Below, in pieces: positions 44,312 through 55,295 of a stretch of DNA of 64,000 nucleotides. The notes under the pieces were generated by a model. It was given only the letters and a program-made list of their open reading frames with translations. It was not told the origin of the DNA and ran no database searches. The first letter of the stretch is position 1. The number at the start of each line of letters is the position of its first letter. The translations under genes and the position numbers were made by a program. Source of the stretch: Galerina marginata (Eukaryota > Basidiomycota > Agaricomycetes > Agaricales > Galerinaceae); assembly GCA_023014335.1 (NCBI GenBank), contig JAECYW010000025.1, forward strand, positions 372,001 through 436,000, in the 5' to 3' direction.

Positions 44312-47212
44312 ATGGAGGAGACACCGACGTCTCCGGCGCCTACACCTGGGAACGACCTCGCTCTCACCAACCTAACTCAAAATCCGACGACGCGTCGGCG
44401 TGGCACGCGCACGAAAATCGAACATTATTTCGCCGATGGGTCTGCGGTTACGCGTCCTTGCGAAACGAATTCTGCAGCCTACGCTACTTCATCGCCCTTG
44501 CAGGATATTTCCCAAAACTGTGCTCCACCGAAGAAGTTTAAAATTACCGCCGGCAACGGACGCGACGTGGTGATTAGACAGCCTGAGAGAAAGAGAGTAA
44601 AGAAGGAGGTTACGTTAGAAGACACGGTCGAAGATGCGATCCTGCCTGTTGTACCGTCTGCTCGTCGGCACAATGCACGCGCGAAGCTCAGAATGCTGCC
44701 CACTTTCCCGCTGGACGTGGTTTTTGAGGTATGTTGGTCTTTTCTGCTTTTCCGACGCGAATATGGTGGTTTACGCGTTATTTCATTTCATATAGATCTT
44801 TTCCCATCTGCATCCATCCGAGTTGCTTCATTTGTCGAGGACAACCAAGGATATGCGAAGTCTCGTACTTCATCGATCAGCTTCATATATCTGGAGGGCT
44901 GTTCTCTCGAATGTACCAGCACTACCTGCTTGTCCTGAAGACGTCTCCTTGCCCGTCTGGGCGAGTTTGATATTTGATTCATTTTGTCAAGTGCGTATTT
45001 GTTCCGTTGATGGTCCATGTGCTTATAGTTTTGGGAGTAGAGCTGCCTTGCGCCGAACGTACGAACCGTCAACTTCCGTTTGCGAGTGCGATACTGCAAC
45101 AGATGCATGAAGGCAAAGTGAGTCGCATTTTCGCTGTGTTTCATCCCACCTATTAAAAGAATATCCCCCTAGGTCAATGTCGGAGAGTGTTCTGACCCCG
45201 ATGACGAATAAACTGCATGCAATTATCCTGCAAGCTATTCCATTTAGTCCTTGGAATGACCGTAAGTCGTTTGCGCAGACAATTGCAACGAAGTACTTAC
45301 TGTCACCCAAACAGGCGACGATAAATTCTGTTTAATCAAAGATAAAGAATTGTTCGTCAAAGAACTAGACGCTGTAGAAGGCGACCGAACCGCCTTTGTT
45401 GATGAAAGAAAGGCAGCTTTAAAAATTCGGCTCCAGGTACCTCTATATCCCCTGCTTCAGCTTACTGTTCGATTAACATCTCGCTCTCGCAGCACGCAAA
45501 TGAATGTAAAAAGTGGTTCGACGACATATTGACTTCCCGCGAAGTAGAATTAGACCTTATACGGTCAACGAGGAAGTTAATGTTAGCATCCCATACTTCC
45601 GAACGTCTTCGTTGTGCTAACGTTTCAACAGGATTCGCCAAAAGCTCTATGATTTAGGGTATTACGAGGAACTCGAATTCCTCGACAATTTAGAAAATTA
45701 CGTCTGCGCCATTCGTCCTTGGCCAACTATCTGCACGTTCTCTAACTACGACCAAGTCAAACTTCCGAAACCTCTCACTGAAAAATGTATGATCGTTCTT
45801 GCTTGTGTTCGTCGTGTTCCTTTCTGACTGTTTCTATTAGCTTGGGCTAGAATTGAAGGCGATATGAAGCTATATATGAAAGAAGTGAGATTGTTGGTTG
45901 CTCAGAACAAACGATCCCTTCTGGAACGCCGCCGCCGCATCGCCTTCCATACCGCATATGTGAACTGGCGTCACAAGCCAGCCAACCTCAAAGCTTACCC
46001 TGCCGACATGCTCATGCCTGGCCCAGCCGACGTTTTGGAATGGCCCTCCATTCAGTCTTTTGTTACGGAGGACGACGACGAAGAGTACGATGCGAAGGCG
46101 GCCATGCTCGTCATCAAGACCCTAATGCCTGTGTTCATCGCCAGCTGGCGTTATACCGTTCTTCATAACCTGTGGCGCAAAGCGTATACTTCCAACCCTA
46201 TGTCACCTCCTTTTCTCAAGCGGAATTTTGTCGACTACGAAGACTGCCTACCGCAGCTTCAGCTCGCGGCCGTGGTCTTCCGGTGTACAGTTGGTTCCCA
46301 CTGGCGATACGACGAGAAGCGGATGGAAGACGACGGGATCTGGATTCCCGGTTCTGGTGTTAACAAATACGAGTTGAAGGACAATATCCAACCTTGTCTA
46401 TGGTACCCTCACTTCTTCTTTCATCCCTGCCACACTATGGAACGGTATACTTATGATGAGGAACGTACTCGAGATAACAAGAACCTCAGCATCGACAAAC
46501 AATACCCTCACTACAGGCGCTCTCCATTCAAGCTCGAGCACTTGGAGTTTGACGATAAGGCCTCAAGGATCGTGAAGAATCTTCTCGACGCCGCTGAGTT
46601 GAGCTATGAATCCACAACTGTGCAACATATGGACACTCTCGATCGACGATTTGTCTGCTTGAAGTGTTCCTTTGGTGGGAGGTGTGATGGGTCGAGGAGA
46701 GTTCGTGTCTGGTCTTGGAGGGATGCCGTAAGCCTTTTCCGTTTTACGAGCGCGCGCCGTGTTGCTGATTTTTGGTCAAACTCTTCGGCAACATGTAGGT
46801 CCAACATTGCTTCAAATCGCACTTGGGCGACTCGCGAATTACTTGGGAGTGTATCCTTCCGGAGGACGCTGAAAAAGCCAGAAAACTCCAGACCATCGAG
46901 CACTCGAAGCGGGGATATCTGTCCCAGCAAGACTGCAAAGTCTGGAAATGCATGCGTTGCCGGGATACGTCCTCCGATCATGGGCGTATGAAGTGGACGC
47001 AGTTGAAAAACCATTTCAGAAACAATCCGTCAGTACATACCCTCTACGTTGTGAGCATTCGAATTGACTAACATATTCCAAATTCCTTCAGAAAACATGG
47101 TGACCCCGATGAGATGAACGATAAGAAAGGATTATGGTATTATAGGGCTCTTGATTATTCGGGGAGAGAGCTTCCGCCTGTCAAGATGATTCCGGCCTCG
47201 ACAACTACGTAG
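44312..47212 (+). CDS. Large F-box protein with CxxC zinc-type cluster
   Basis: Ten exons (44312-44728, 44796-44990, 45041-45117, 45173-45261, 45315-45436, 45493-45575, 45632-45786, 45841-46727, 46799-47028, 47092-47212) join in frame to 791 residues. Residues 1-125 are Thr/Pro-rich then basic. The F-box is about 128-175 (LPTFPLDVVFEIFSHL, WRAVLSNVP). A Cys cluster follows, C203-x2-C206 and C223-x2-C226 (SCLAPNVRTVNFRLRVRYC), likely binding zinc. The long middle is helical (LLERRRRIAFHTAYVNWR). Near the C-terminus are further Cys/His pairs (VCLKC, WKCMRC, LKNHFRNN). This type is common in Agaricomycetes; it is unrelated in architecture to the leucine-rich F-box genes around it. Likely an SCF adaptor, by family. 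Confidence 0.85.
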
Positions 47213-47378
47213 TATACAATGCTACAGTATTGTTATTGTTATTTAATAAGTTACCTTCGTGGCGATAATACAAACTTCCATGTTTCAAAGCGTCCGTAAC
47301 TGGGACTTCTACATGCACGGTTGTGTGTTTGGCCTTGGTCGAAGCTTGATCATTGGCGACGTAGTGACAGTCAAATCG

Positions 47379-48600
47379 TCAACGAGCTTCCGGAGCGGAT
47401 CCTACCCAGCTCCTGGACGACAAAGGGTTGGTGTGGGTAAGAATGTCTTGCAAGATAGCACTGAGCCTAATATCTTTCGCTTCAGTGTCTTCCTCCTCGT
47501 TGAGATATTCAATTCGTCCGCGCTCGGCGATATGAAGGGGGATGACGATAGCCGCTTCTGTTCCGCGGACCCATCGATAACAGGTTTTATTGAACCCGTG
47601 GTGTTGACTGCCAACGTCGACACGCTGGAGTAAGGGGCATTTGGAGAAGAGGTTGAGAATACGATAGGGTTCGTTGATGATACTTGAGGTTTTGTCCGGA
47701 CCCAGGATAAGGAGGACACGAAGCTGGGGCAAGGTGGCGATAGAGGCAAAGTCCTGGGAGGCAAAGAAATTGATCAGCATGAGCTACGAAAAGAAAGGAA
47801 ATAAAAAAGCAGATACGAACGTGAGGATGCAATCTTTGTATCTCCAAGAAACGAAGGGAGTGCAAGTATGAGGTAGGAAGGGTGGAGATGGGATGGTATG
47901 GCCCTATCGACAAGGCGCTTCGATAAGAAAGCGAGCGGAGCCTGCCCAAGGGTTCAGAGATTTCGCGGAGTAACGTATCTTTGACTTCCAGAGGCTCGTT
48001 CAGCAGATACTCCCACTCCAAACGTACGACGCTCCGTCCAGGAAGAAAGGCTCTCGCTGTGTATATACTCCCGCGAAGGATCTTTAGATTGCGGCAAGCC
48101 TGCTGGGAGGGGAGGCCCTTGGTTTGGCCGGAAACTGAGGAACTGAGAAACACCAAATCGTTTTGGTCCTCAAGGATGTGTGTATTTGGGGCTAGGCTGT
48201 GTCCGCTTATTTCGAGGGATTCGAGGCGAAAGTTGCATTTTGGCAAGGGAGTTTGGTTTATGTCATGCCAGATGACAAGGTGCAGCACTTTAAGATTGAC
48301 GAGGTGCTGCATCCACTTTTCGAGGGGTTTGAATGGCCTGGCATCCTGTGCAGGGGGGTAGAAGAGGCCGTGAAAGCTTACTACAAGCTTCGCCAGTTCG
48401 GGATTGCGCATCATGGTTTTGGCAAAACGGAAAAGTCCCTTGTGGCCTGGGATATACACCTTGGAATAGAGCAGTGGAGTGGCCTCGGCGCGTAGAAGAT
48501 GACAGGTTCGACACAATGAACGCATATCAGGCCGCGCGTCGCCATCGATAAATTTGAGGATAACATTAATGAGCTCTGGTGGCAGATCTAGGAAAGACAT
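47379..48600 (-). CDS. F-box protein
   Basis: Two exons (47821-48600, 47379-47783) join in frame to 394 residues. The F-box is at the very N-terminus (FLDLPPELINVILKFID, then MRSLCRTCHLLRAEATPLLY). The rest shows leucine-rich, repeat-like segments (LVNLKVLHLVIW, CRNLKILRGSI, LPQLRVLLILG), a usual substrate-binding platform. It lacks the N-terminal coiled coil of the larger neighbours and belongs to a different F-box subfamily. It is tail-to-tail with the 791-residue F-box gene. Confidence 0.82.
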
Positions 48601-49057
48601 GGAGGCGAGAGGAATGGATGGGAGGCTGCTCTACCAATGTCGTGAATATATCGTTTGTCGCTAGGGAATTGTCTGAATCAGACCCAGATCGTTTACTTCT
48701 TCAATGTCGCCTGCGATGGTCCTTTTGTAACAGAGGTCTGAATTAGTTTAAAAGCCAGGTGGTACACTCTGGTAGACTGTAATTCTTGGTACCTGCCTTC
48801 TTGGACTTGAATTGGGAAAAAGATTCTGGACAAATTTAAAAATTGACCACGGCGTCGTCGCGATTGTGACTGCCATTGCTCGGAGTTTGAATTTGGTCAT
48901 TTTCCTCCGATCTTGCCCTGTACATGTGCTCTGCTCCAACTCTGCTCTTTGCAAAAGCTTGGTCGGATTCCTTGGAGGATACCTCTCGTGGTATAGCTTT
49001 TTGTGGATCCATTTATCTCATTCTCTCATCAGTTTTTATATATAGGAAGTCCGAGTC
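48601..49057. promoter_or_regulatory. Divergent promoter region between two F-box genes
   Basis: A 457-base gap with starts on both sides. No distinct box recognised; TTTATATATAGG near 49034-49045 is TATA-like but lies only about 13-24 bases before the plus-strand ATG. Confidence 0.35.
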
Positions 49058-50656
49058 ATGTTTTGCGGTACTTGTGGCAGTACTGAACCCATATCTCTAC
49101 CCAATATCCTTTCCACTGAGCCATGTCGGGGCTTAGATGACGGATTATGCGGTACATGTCAAAAGCTCGAGGTTTTGGCATCTCAGATCTCAGACACTTT
49201 AAAAGCTCTCCAGCGATTAGTCTCTAAACATCGAAAATTGCGGACGAAGAGGAACCTCACCCACAGCCCGATTCTCAATCGGGTACCCCCAGAAATCATT
49301 GCTTCCATCTTCCAACATCTCATTCCCGGCTTTAATCCGTCCACAGGATCAGATAGCTTTGACTGCCAAATCGAAAAGGATAGTGATGCCCCCACACCGT
49401 TTACATTGGGAGCCGTCTGTAGGACCTGGCGAAGTATTGCTTGGTCCACACCTCGACTCTGGAGATCAATCTCCATCTCTCTTGATCTTGTCAGCTCTCC
49501 GGAGAGTGTTGAACTTGCCCAGCAATGGCTTCTCCGATCAGGAGATATGCTCTTGTCGATTCATATTCACAGTGACATTGATTTCGCTGAAGAGGAGAAC
49601 CATTTAGGTTCAGACATGATATCAAGCTGTCGCCCATTAATCGAAACCATAAATCGCTGCTCCAAGCGATGGGGTCATCTCCATCTTGACGTGCCCCATT
49701 TCATGTTCTCATACTTCCGTGGTGATGCACATGGCGCACCAAGACTCCGCAAGTTGTGTGTTCAACCCAGTAGTTATAACCATTCAGCAAAATTTAGATT
49801 CCGGCTTCAAGGCGAGAGACCACGACCTAAGGAGGTGGTTATAACACATCGGCGGTTCAAGGCGGTCGACATCGCTTGGGACAACGTCACCCATGTACAA
49901 GCGACTGGGTTCCACGTTTCCGACTGCCTCGAATTGCTACGACAGGCGCCTCAACTCATATACTGCAAGTTACTTGATGTCGATATTTCCGAAAGTCGCG
50001 CCAAGTTTCCCATACCCGACAGTCCTCTCACACACAAACTCCACCGACTTCACTTTCAAACGTCCGATTATGCAGCTGGTCTATTTTTCGTTTATGTCAC
50101 CTTGCCTTGTCTGATACATCTTGACTGCAAGTTGAAACGAGGATCGAGGGACTACGCAAGCCTCCGGTCGTTTTTCTCTCGATCGGCTTGTTCTTTGCAA
50201 GAGTTTTTCATCACTGATATAGAATTTGATGACAAAGATCTAATCCAAATACTGAACACATCCCCTTCAATCATCCATTTGGTCCTTACACCGCCCAGTT
50301 ATTCCGAGTCGATTACCCCCACATTCCTTCTCGAATCTCTGGCCAGGACATCCTATGATGACGATGCGGACTTAGGAACCTTCCTCCCTAAACTGGAACA
50401 CCTCGAATTCTATGTATGGCAGGACTGTCCGTGGAAGCGTCTTACAGATATCTTCGGTTCTCCGGATGACGTGCAAAATTCTAGACGACGACCATTGAAC
50501 TTCTTGAAAGTTGTTCGTGTCCAAGATCCCACGGATATGATGAAGCGTAATCAGACTGGTGGCTATATTGAACGAGATGTTCGTCGTCGCATCCTTGAGC
50601 TCAAGAAAGCAGGAATTCAAGTCGAGTTATTTACTCGATGTCACCGAAGGAATTGA
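49058..50656 (+). CDS. F-box/LRR-type protein
   Basis: A single open exon of 532 residues from ATG 49058. Two Cys pairs open it (MFCGTC and LCGTC), then a coiled coil (ISDTLKALQRLVSKH), the F-box from about residue 72 (ILNRVPPEIIASIF), and the LGAVCRTWRSIAWSTPRLW block. Leucine-rich segments fill the rest (VDIAWDNVTHVQATGF, FHVSDCLELLRQAPQLIYC). It ends RRILELKKAGIQVEL, equivalent to the end of its paralogs. It is intact and serves as the reference for the two damaged copies to its left. Confidence 0.88.
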   Translation: MFCGTCGSTEPISLPNILSTEPCRGLDDGLCGTCQKLEVLASQISDTLKALQRLVSKHRKLRTKRNLTHSPILNRVPPEIIASIFQHLIPGFNPSTGSDSFDCQIEKDSDAPTPFTLGAVCRTWRSIAWSTPRLWRSISISLDLVSSPESVELAQQWLLRSGDMLLSIHIHSDIDFAEEENHLGSDMISSCRPLIETINRCSKRWGHLHLDVPHFMFSYFRGDAHGAPRLRKLCVQPSSYNHSAKFRFRLQGERPRPKEVVITHRRFKAVDIAWDNVTHVQATGFHVSDCLELLRQAPQLIYCKLLDVDISESRAKFPIPDSPLTHKLHRLHFQTSDYAAGLFFVYVTLPCLIHLDCKLKRGSRDYASLRSFFSRSACSLQEFFITDIEFDDKDLIQILNTSPSIIHLVLTPPSYSESITPTFLLESLARTSYDDDADLGTFLPKLEHLEFYVWQDCPWKRLTDIFGSPDDVQNSRRRPLNFLKVVRVQDPTDMMKRNQTGGYIERDVRRRILELKKAGIQVELFTRCHRRN

Positions 50657-51151
50657 CGTCACAGAAGAATCTATGGAGAGTTATGGTTTGGACGAATAAG
50701 AGACGATTCTACCCACTTGTATTTAACGTATAGCCTCCATGTGAGTGATTTTGTTCTCGCTTCATGGGCTTTACCTAGACGACTCTTAGCCAATCCCAAC
50801 CTCCGATTCTTTGAAAATGCAGGCATGCCGCGCCATTTAAGTAGTGCTCACCTTGGCCGACTCGGATTGTTGTTCTATTTTTGTTATCTTTCTTGGAAAT
50901 TGAATGGAATGAATGCTAGATGCAAATGACCGTGTAACAGCCAGCCTGGCAATTAATATCGAAGGTAGAGACCAAAACCATCGCAATAAGAGGATATCCC
51001 TGCATTCCATACCAAATTCCTATCTAAACAAATGCAATAAGTTTCGTTCATCGCGAAATTCTCTACTAACAAATGCCTCGCATCATAGCCCAATAATGCC
51101 CTTCTTCTAAAAGAATGAATTTGTCCGAAATCTGCACCACCCACCAACAGT
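50657..51151. other. Intergenic, 3' flanks of two converging F-box genes
   Basis: About 500 bases, short frames only, no repeat recognised until the duplication unit starts near 51152. Confidence 0.45.
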
Positions 51152-51166
51152 GGGATGGGATGCAGG

Positions 51167-52861
51167 TCACTCCTGGCTTTGCTCGGATATTCCATGAACG
51201 GCCATCGACAATTTAAGTAAATCCTGGTGCTCATATGCATCTTCGTCAATAACTGTCAAATGGATTCCAGCACGTTTGAGTTGGAGTATTCGCAGCACAC
51301 TCTGTTTATCGATAATATTATCTTGACCGAATGTCCGAAACCTAACTGTAAGATGTTTGAGGGGTCGCAGGAAGGGATTTGCAGGTTCAGATTCTAGTTG
51401 ATCGAAGACGTTGAGCATCCTACTCCACGAAAACAGGGGTCCTGTCATGTGAGTGAGATTTTGAAGTTCTGGCAGGAATGTCTCTCCCGACTCGTCATCG
51501 GTATTGATTGAAACCCGACCAAGGAGTAAGAAGACATATTGTGGAGGATCTTGAAATATGTTGCTGCCGGATGCGTAAGAAGGCAGCCATAAATCCCAGA
51601 GTGAAGGCATGGCCCTCAGAAGGCGTTCGAGCTTTCCATGGTCGTCCTCAAAACTGACATCGTCGATGCGGAATGCCCTCAAACAGCACGATGATCTTTC
51701 AATGAAAGACAAAAGGAGATCACCTGGCCAGGAACAGTTATGCAGTCCACACCTGAAGTGCGTAAGAGAACGTAGTGTTATATTATCGAAGAATAACGCC
51801 AGTTCCTCGTAATCTTGGCCGCCAGAAAATTCAACGTGAAGGTCTCGGAGTGTGTGGTGAATAATTGGATTACCAGGGACTGGGAAGTGAGAATCCGGTT
51901 CACGGATATAAAGCATTCGACAATGTGTTAATTGAGGGGATCTTCGTAAAAGTTCGAGGCATTCGTCGATATGGAAACCCTTTGTGTAAAAGTGGGTAAG
52001 AGCATTCCACTCTATATGAAAGGATTTCAAACGATAAGAACATATCGCAACGTCCCTGGGCCTGGGCGTAAAATTGGCAAAGGTAAGCTCTTCCTTATCC
52101 TCTAAATGTTCGTGATGATGAAATTCGGGGAGGAAATGGAGGGTGTGCAGCATGTCTGCATGGGATGTAACGTCGGCAAAACGTCTGCACAAGAAAGAGG
52201 GTAGCTTGAGACTGAGCTTCTGCCAGCGGTTGGAATAGCCACTAAGAGTTTGAATGACCGAATGGAAATGATGGGCAGTAGACTCTCCAATTAGGGGGAG
52301 GTAAGGGTTTTCCTCGACGTAACGCCTTTCAAAAACAGAAATCGACAAAGGAAGTTGCCCTGAACGACTTAGCCATTCCTTCACGAGCTCGTCACGGGCG
52401 GGGAATTTGTCGACCTTAAACTGTATGGAAATAAAATTCCAGAGTTGGGGTGTCGCCCAAGCGATCTGGCGCCATGTTCGGCATACCGCTCCTAAAACCA
52501 ATCGCCCGGAAACTAGGTCAGGGTCGACTATATCTATATTGACAACAGGCTGGGTGTCGAACAGCCCTCTGTGAACACAGAAGAGGAAAATTCTGGATGA
52601 GATTTCCACGGGTATTCGGTGAATGGACGACGGGTGGATCTGGTTGATTTCTGTATTGATGCCTGGAACTTGCTTTGAGAGCTCTGCAGCTGTCTTCAAA
52701 GCAGCATTAATTTGAACTATTAACAGGTGTCGCCTTCTACAGGGACCGCACGTTTCGCCGTTTTCCAGGGGGCAGGTATGGTCTGCAAAGAGCGGGAGAG
52801 ATCTGAGTCGCAAGTTGGCAGTGTCGATTGAAACCAAGCTGTGATTATCGTAGCTGGACAT
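51167..52861 (-). CDS. F-box/LRR-type protein, tandem copy 1
   Basis: A single open exon. I start at the ATG at 52861 (MSSYDNHSLVSIDTA), which aligns with the start of the tandem copy; an in-frame ATG at 52915 would add 18 residues. The protein has 564 residues: Cys pairs (TCPLENGETCGPC), a coiled coil, an F-box from about residue 80 (IHRIPVEISSRIFLF), then LGAVCRTWRQIAWATPQLW and leucine-rich segments, ending in ILQLKRAGIHLTV. It is highly similar throughout to the gene at 53625-55295. No damage seen. Likely an SCF substrate adaptor, by family. Confidence 0.88.
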   Translation of the reverse strand: MSSYDNHSLVSIDTANLRLRSLPLFADHTCPLENGETCGPCRRRHLLIVQINAALKTAAELSKQVPGINTEINQIHPSSIHRIPVEISSRIFLFCVHRGLFDTQPVVNIDIVDPDLVSGRLVLGAVCRTWRQIAWATPQLWNFISIQFKVDKFPARDELVKEWLSRSGQLPLSISVFERRYVEENPYLPLIGESTAHHFHSVIQTLSGYSNRWQKLSLKLPSFLCRRFADVTSHADMLHTLHFLPEFHHHEHLEDKEELTFANFTPRPRDVAICSYRLKSFHIEWNALTHFYTKGFHIDECLELLRRSPQLTHCRMLYIREPDSHFPVPGNPIIHHTLRDLHVEFSGGQDYEELALFFDNITLRSLTHFRCGLHNCSWPGDLLLSFIERSSCCLRAFRIDDVSFEDDHGKLERLLRAMPSLWDLWLPSYASGSNIFQDPPQYVFLLLGRVSINTDDESGETFLPELQNLTHMTGPLFSWSRMLNVFDQLESEPANPFLRPLKHLTVRFRTFGQDNIIDKQSVLRILQLKRAGIHLTVIDEDAYEHQDLLKLSMAVHGISEQSQE

Positions 52862-53493
52862 GGGTGCAACCAGGATCGGGAGGTCAAGTCGAAAAATTGG
52901 AGGTAATTTGGACAAGATTAAGGAAGAAAATCCTTCCCTTTGAGGCCCGGGAGCGCATTAACCGTAAATACCAATTTTAGAACTCAGATATCGCAACCCC
53001 GTTCCGACAAGATAGTCGGGTTCGACGCTTATTGCAAGACGATACAAGCGTTCATCCCTTGATAAAGAATATTCTGATGTTTTAAAAAATAGTAAGGGGA
53101 AGCCAAGACCAATAGTATAAGATCATCAAATAGAGCAAACGCAAATAATAGTCACTACACGATAGAACCTGCATACTACGATAACTGAATAAAATACTAC
53201 GATGAAAGCGAGCAGGCTTGGACCGAGGGACCAAATAAAACATTCAGGTTCATGTTTAATACGAGCAAGGACGATACGGGATGGGAGGCGTGTATTAGCG
53301 AGCAAGGCGGAGGACAAGGTGTACAATACGAATGAACGACTAAAACGAATGATGATGAACGACGGCACCTACAACGATGTCCGGGCTTGCAGCCCTTATC
53401 AAAACCTCGTGGCGTCGTGAAGGAAGTGGGTTGATTGTCCGTCTTGATCAATAATCCAGCGGTGGATGCGAGGAGGTGGGAAGGGCGCGCCGC
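52862..53493. other. Upstream flank of tandem copy 1
   Basis: Promoter-side sequence that aligns with 55296-55948. No additional gene; short open frames here are mirrored in the duplicate only as decayed sequence. Confidence 0.4.
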
Positions 53494-53550
53494 TCAAGAG
53501 CGTTCGCCACGGGGACGCCTAGCGAGGGCAATTAAAGGTCCTTGGGTTGG
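53494..53550 (-). pseudogene. Relic of the last exon of histone H3
   Basis: The minus strand matches the H3 terminal exon at 55949-56000 (QPKDL ... GER region), preceded by an AG acceptor-like site. A five-base insertion after the codons for QPKDL shifts frame and adds a stop. It was carried along when the F-box gene was duplicated and has no upstream H3 exons. Confidence 0.8.
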
Positions 53551-53624
53551 CTGTAAAGGTAATGAGTTAGGGTCATGTTCGTGAGTCAGAGGTGTTGCGG
53601 ATGGGCAGTGGGATGGGATGCAGG

Positions 53625-55295
53625 TCAGATCTGGTCTTGCTCAGATATTCCATGAACGGCCATTGACAAAGCGAGTAAATCCTGGCAGGTCTCTTCGCCA
53701 ATAACTGTCAGATCGATTCCAGCACGTTTAAGCTGGAGTATTCGCAGGACACTCTGTTTATCGATAGTGTCATTTTGAACGAATGGGCGCCACCTGACTG
53801 TAAGACGTTTGAGCGGTCGCAAGAGGGGATTTGCAGGTTCAGATTCTAGTTGGCCGAAGACGTTGAGCATGTTGCTCCAAGAAAACTGGGGTCCCGTACA
53901 ATGGGCGAGACTTTGAAGTTCTGGCAGGAAGGTCTCTCCCAACTCGTCGTTGGTAATGATAGAAGTTCGACCTAGGAGGGAGAAGATATTTTGTAGAGGG
54001 TCAGCAGATACAGCGCTGGATGGGTCGGAGGGCAGCCATAAATCCCTGAGAGAAGGCATGGCTCTCAGAAGGCGTTCGAGCCGTCCATGATCATCCTCGA
54101 AGCTAGCATCGTCGATGCGGAGCCCCCTCAAACAGCACGATGATCTTTCAATGAGAGAGAGAAGGAGATCTCCTGGCAGGGGATAGTTGAACATTCCACA
54201 CCTGAAGTGCGTAAGGGAAGGAAGTGTTATATTGTTGAAGAAAAGAGTCAGTTCCTCGAGTTCTTGACCGTCACTGAATTCCACGTGAAGGTCTCGGAGT
54301 GCGTGATGAACAATTGGATTACTGGAGAATGGCAAAGGGGAATCCGTTTCCGTTTCAAGAATAGAAATCAATTGACAATGTGTTAATTGAGGAGATCTTC
54401 GTAAGAGTTCAAGGCATTCTTCGATAAAGAAACCTTTTGCGTAGAAGTGGGTAAGGGCATTCCACTCTATATGAACGGAATTCAAACGAAAAGAACATAA
54501 TGCGACGTTCCTGAGCCTGTGCGTAGAATTGTTGAAGGTGAGTTCTCCATTACCCTCTTCGTCGTAACATAATCCAGGGAGGACATGGAGGGTTTGCAGC
54601 ATGTCTGTATGGGGTGTACCGTCGAAACGTCCACACAAGATAGAGGGTAACTTGATGCTAAGGTTCTGCCATCGGCTGGAATAGCCATTAAGAGTTTCGA
54701 TGACGGAATGGAATTGATAGGCATTTGTCGGTCCAACTGGGATGTAGCGCTTGGACATGACGCCGAAATTGTTCCTAAAGACAGAAATCGACAAAGGAAG
54801 TTGCCCTGAACGACTCAGCCATTCCTTTACGAGCTCGTTACGCGCGGGGAATTTTCCGACCTCAAATTGTATGGAGATAAAATTCCAGAGGTGTGGTGTT
54901 GCCCAAGCGATCTGGCGCCATGTTCGGCATACCGCTCCTAAAACCAATCGCCCGGAAACTAGGTCAGGGTCAGCCATGGTATCCTCTGGCGTGAACGGCT
55001 CTCTGTGAACACAGAAGAGAAAAATCCTGGATGAGATTTCCATGGGTATTCGGTGAATGGGCGACGGGTGGATCTGGTTGATTTCTGCATTGATGCCTGG
55101 AACTTGCTTTGAGAGATCTGCAGCTGTCTTCAAGGCGGCATTGATTTCAACTATTAACAGCTGTCGCCTTTCACATGGACCGCACCCTTCGCCGTTTGCC
55201 AGGGGGCAGGTGTGGTCTGCAAACAGCGGGAGAAATTCGAGTTGCGAGTAGGCAGTGTCGATGGAAACCTCGCTGTTGTTATTATAGCTGGTCAT
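53625..55295 (-). CDS. F-box/LRR-type protein, tandem copy 2
   Basis: A single open exon of 556 residues starting MTSYNNNSEVSIDTA. Same order as copy 1: TCPLANGEGCGPC Cys pairs, coiled coil with LSKQVPGINAEINQIHPS, F-box (IHRIPMEISSRIFLF), LGAVCRTWRQIAWATPHLW, leucine-rich segments, and ILQLKRAGIDLTV near the end. Differences from copy 1 are spread over the leucine-rich part, including short indels after the F-box and near residue 190, consistent with divergence of substrate-binding surface. It is tail-to-head with copy 1. Confidence 0.88.
   Translation of the reverse strand: MTSYNNNSEVSIDTAYSQLEFLPLFADHTCPLANGEGCGPCERRQLLIVEINAALKTAADLSKQVPGINAEINQIHPSPIHRIPMEISSRIFLFCVHREPFTPEDTMADPDLVSGRLVLGAVCRTWRQIAWATPHLWNFISIQFEVGKFPARNELVKEWLSRSGQLPLSISVFRNNFGVMSKRYIPVGPTNAYQFHSVIETLNGYSSRWQNLSIKLPSILCGRFDGTPHTDMLQTLHVLPGLCYDEEGNGELTFNNSTHRLRNVALCSFRLNSVHIEWNALTHFYAKGFFIEECLELLRRSPQLTHCQLISILETETDSPLPFSSNPIVHHALRDLHVEFSDGQELEELTLFFNNITLPSLTHFRCGMFNYPLPGDLLLSLIERSSCCLRGLRIDDASFEDDHGRLERLLRAMPSLRDLWLPSDPSSAVSADPLQNIFSLLGRTSIITNDELGETFLPELQSLAHCTGPQFSWSNMLNVFGQLESEPANPLLRPLKRLTVRWRPFVQNDTIDKQSVLRILQLKRAGIDLTVIGEETCQDLLALSMAVHGISEQDQI

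Larger units (their letters stand above)
51152..53604. repeat. Tandem duplication unit 1 (F-box gene plus H3 exon relic)
   Basis: Starts CAGTGGGATGGGATGCAGGT and ends at GAGTCAGAGGTGTTGCGGAT. The same landmarks delimit unit 2 at 53605-56055. Both units hold an F-box gene, its upstream flank and the last exon of histone H3. Confidence 0.8.

Noticed and set aside
52862..52915. Upstream ATG at 52915 as start of the F-box gene
   Set aside because: The added 18 residues have no counterpart in the tandem copy, whose start aligns with 52861.
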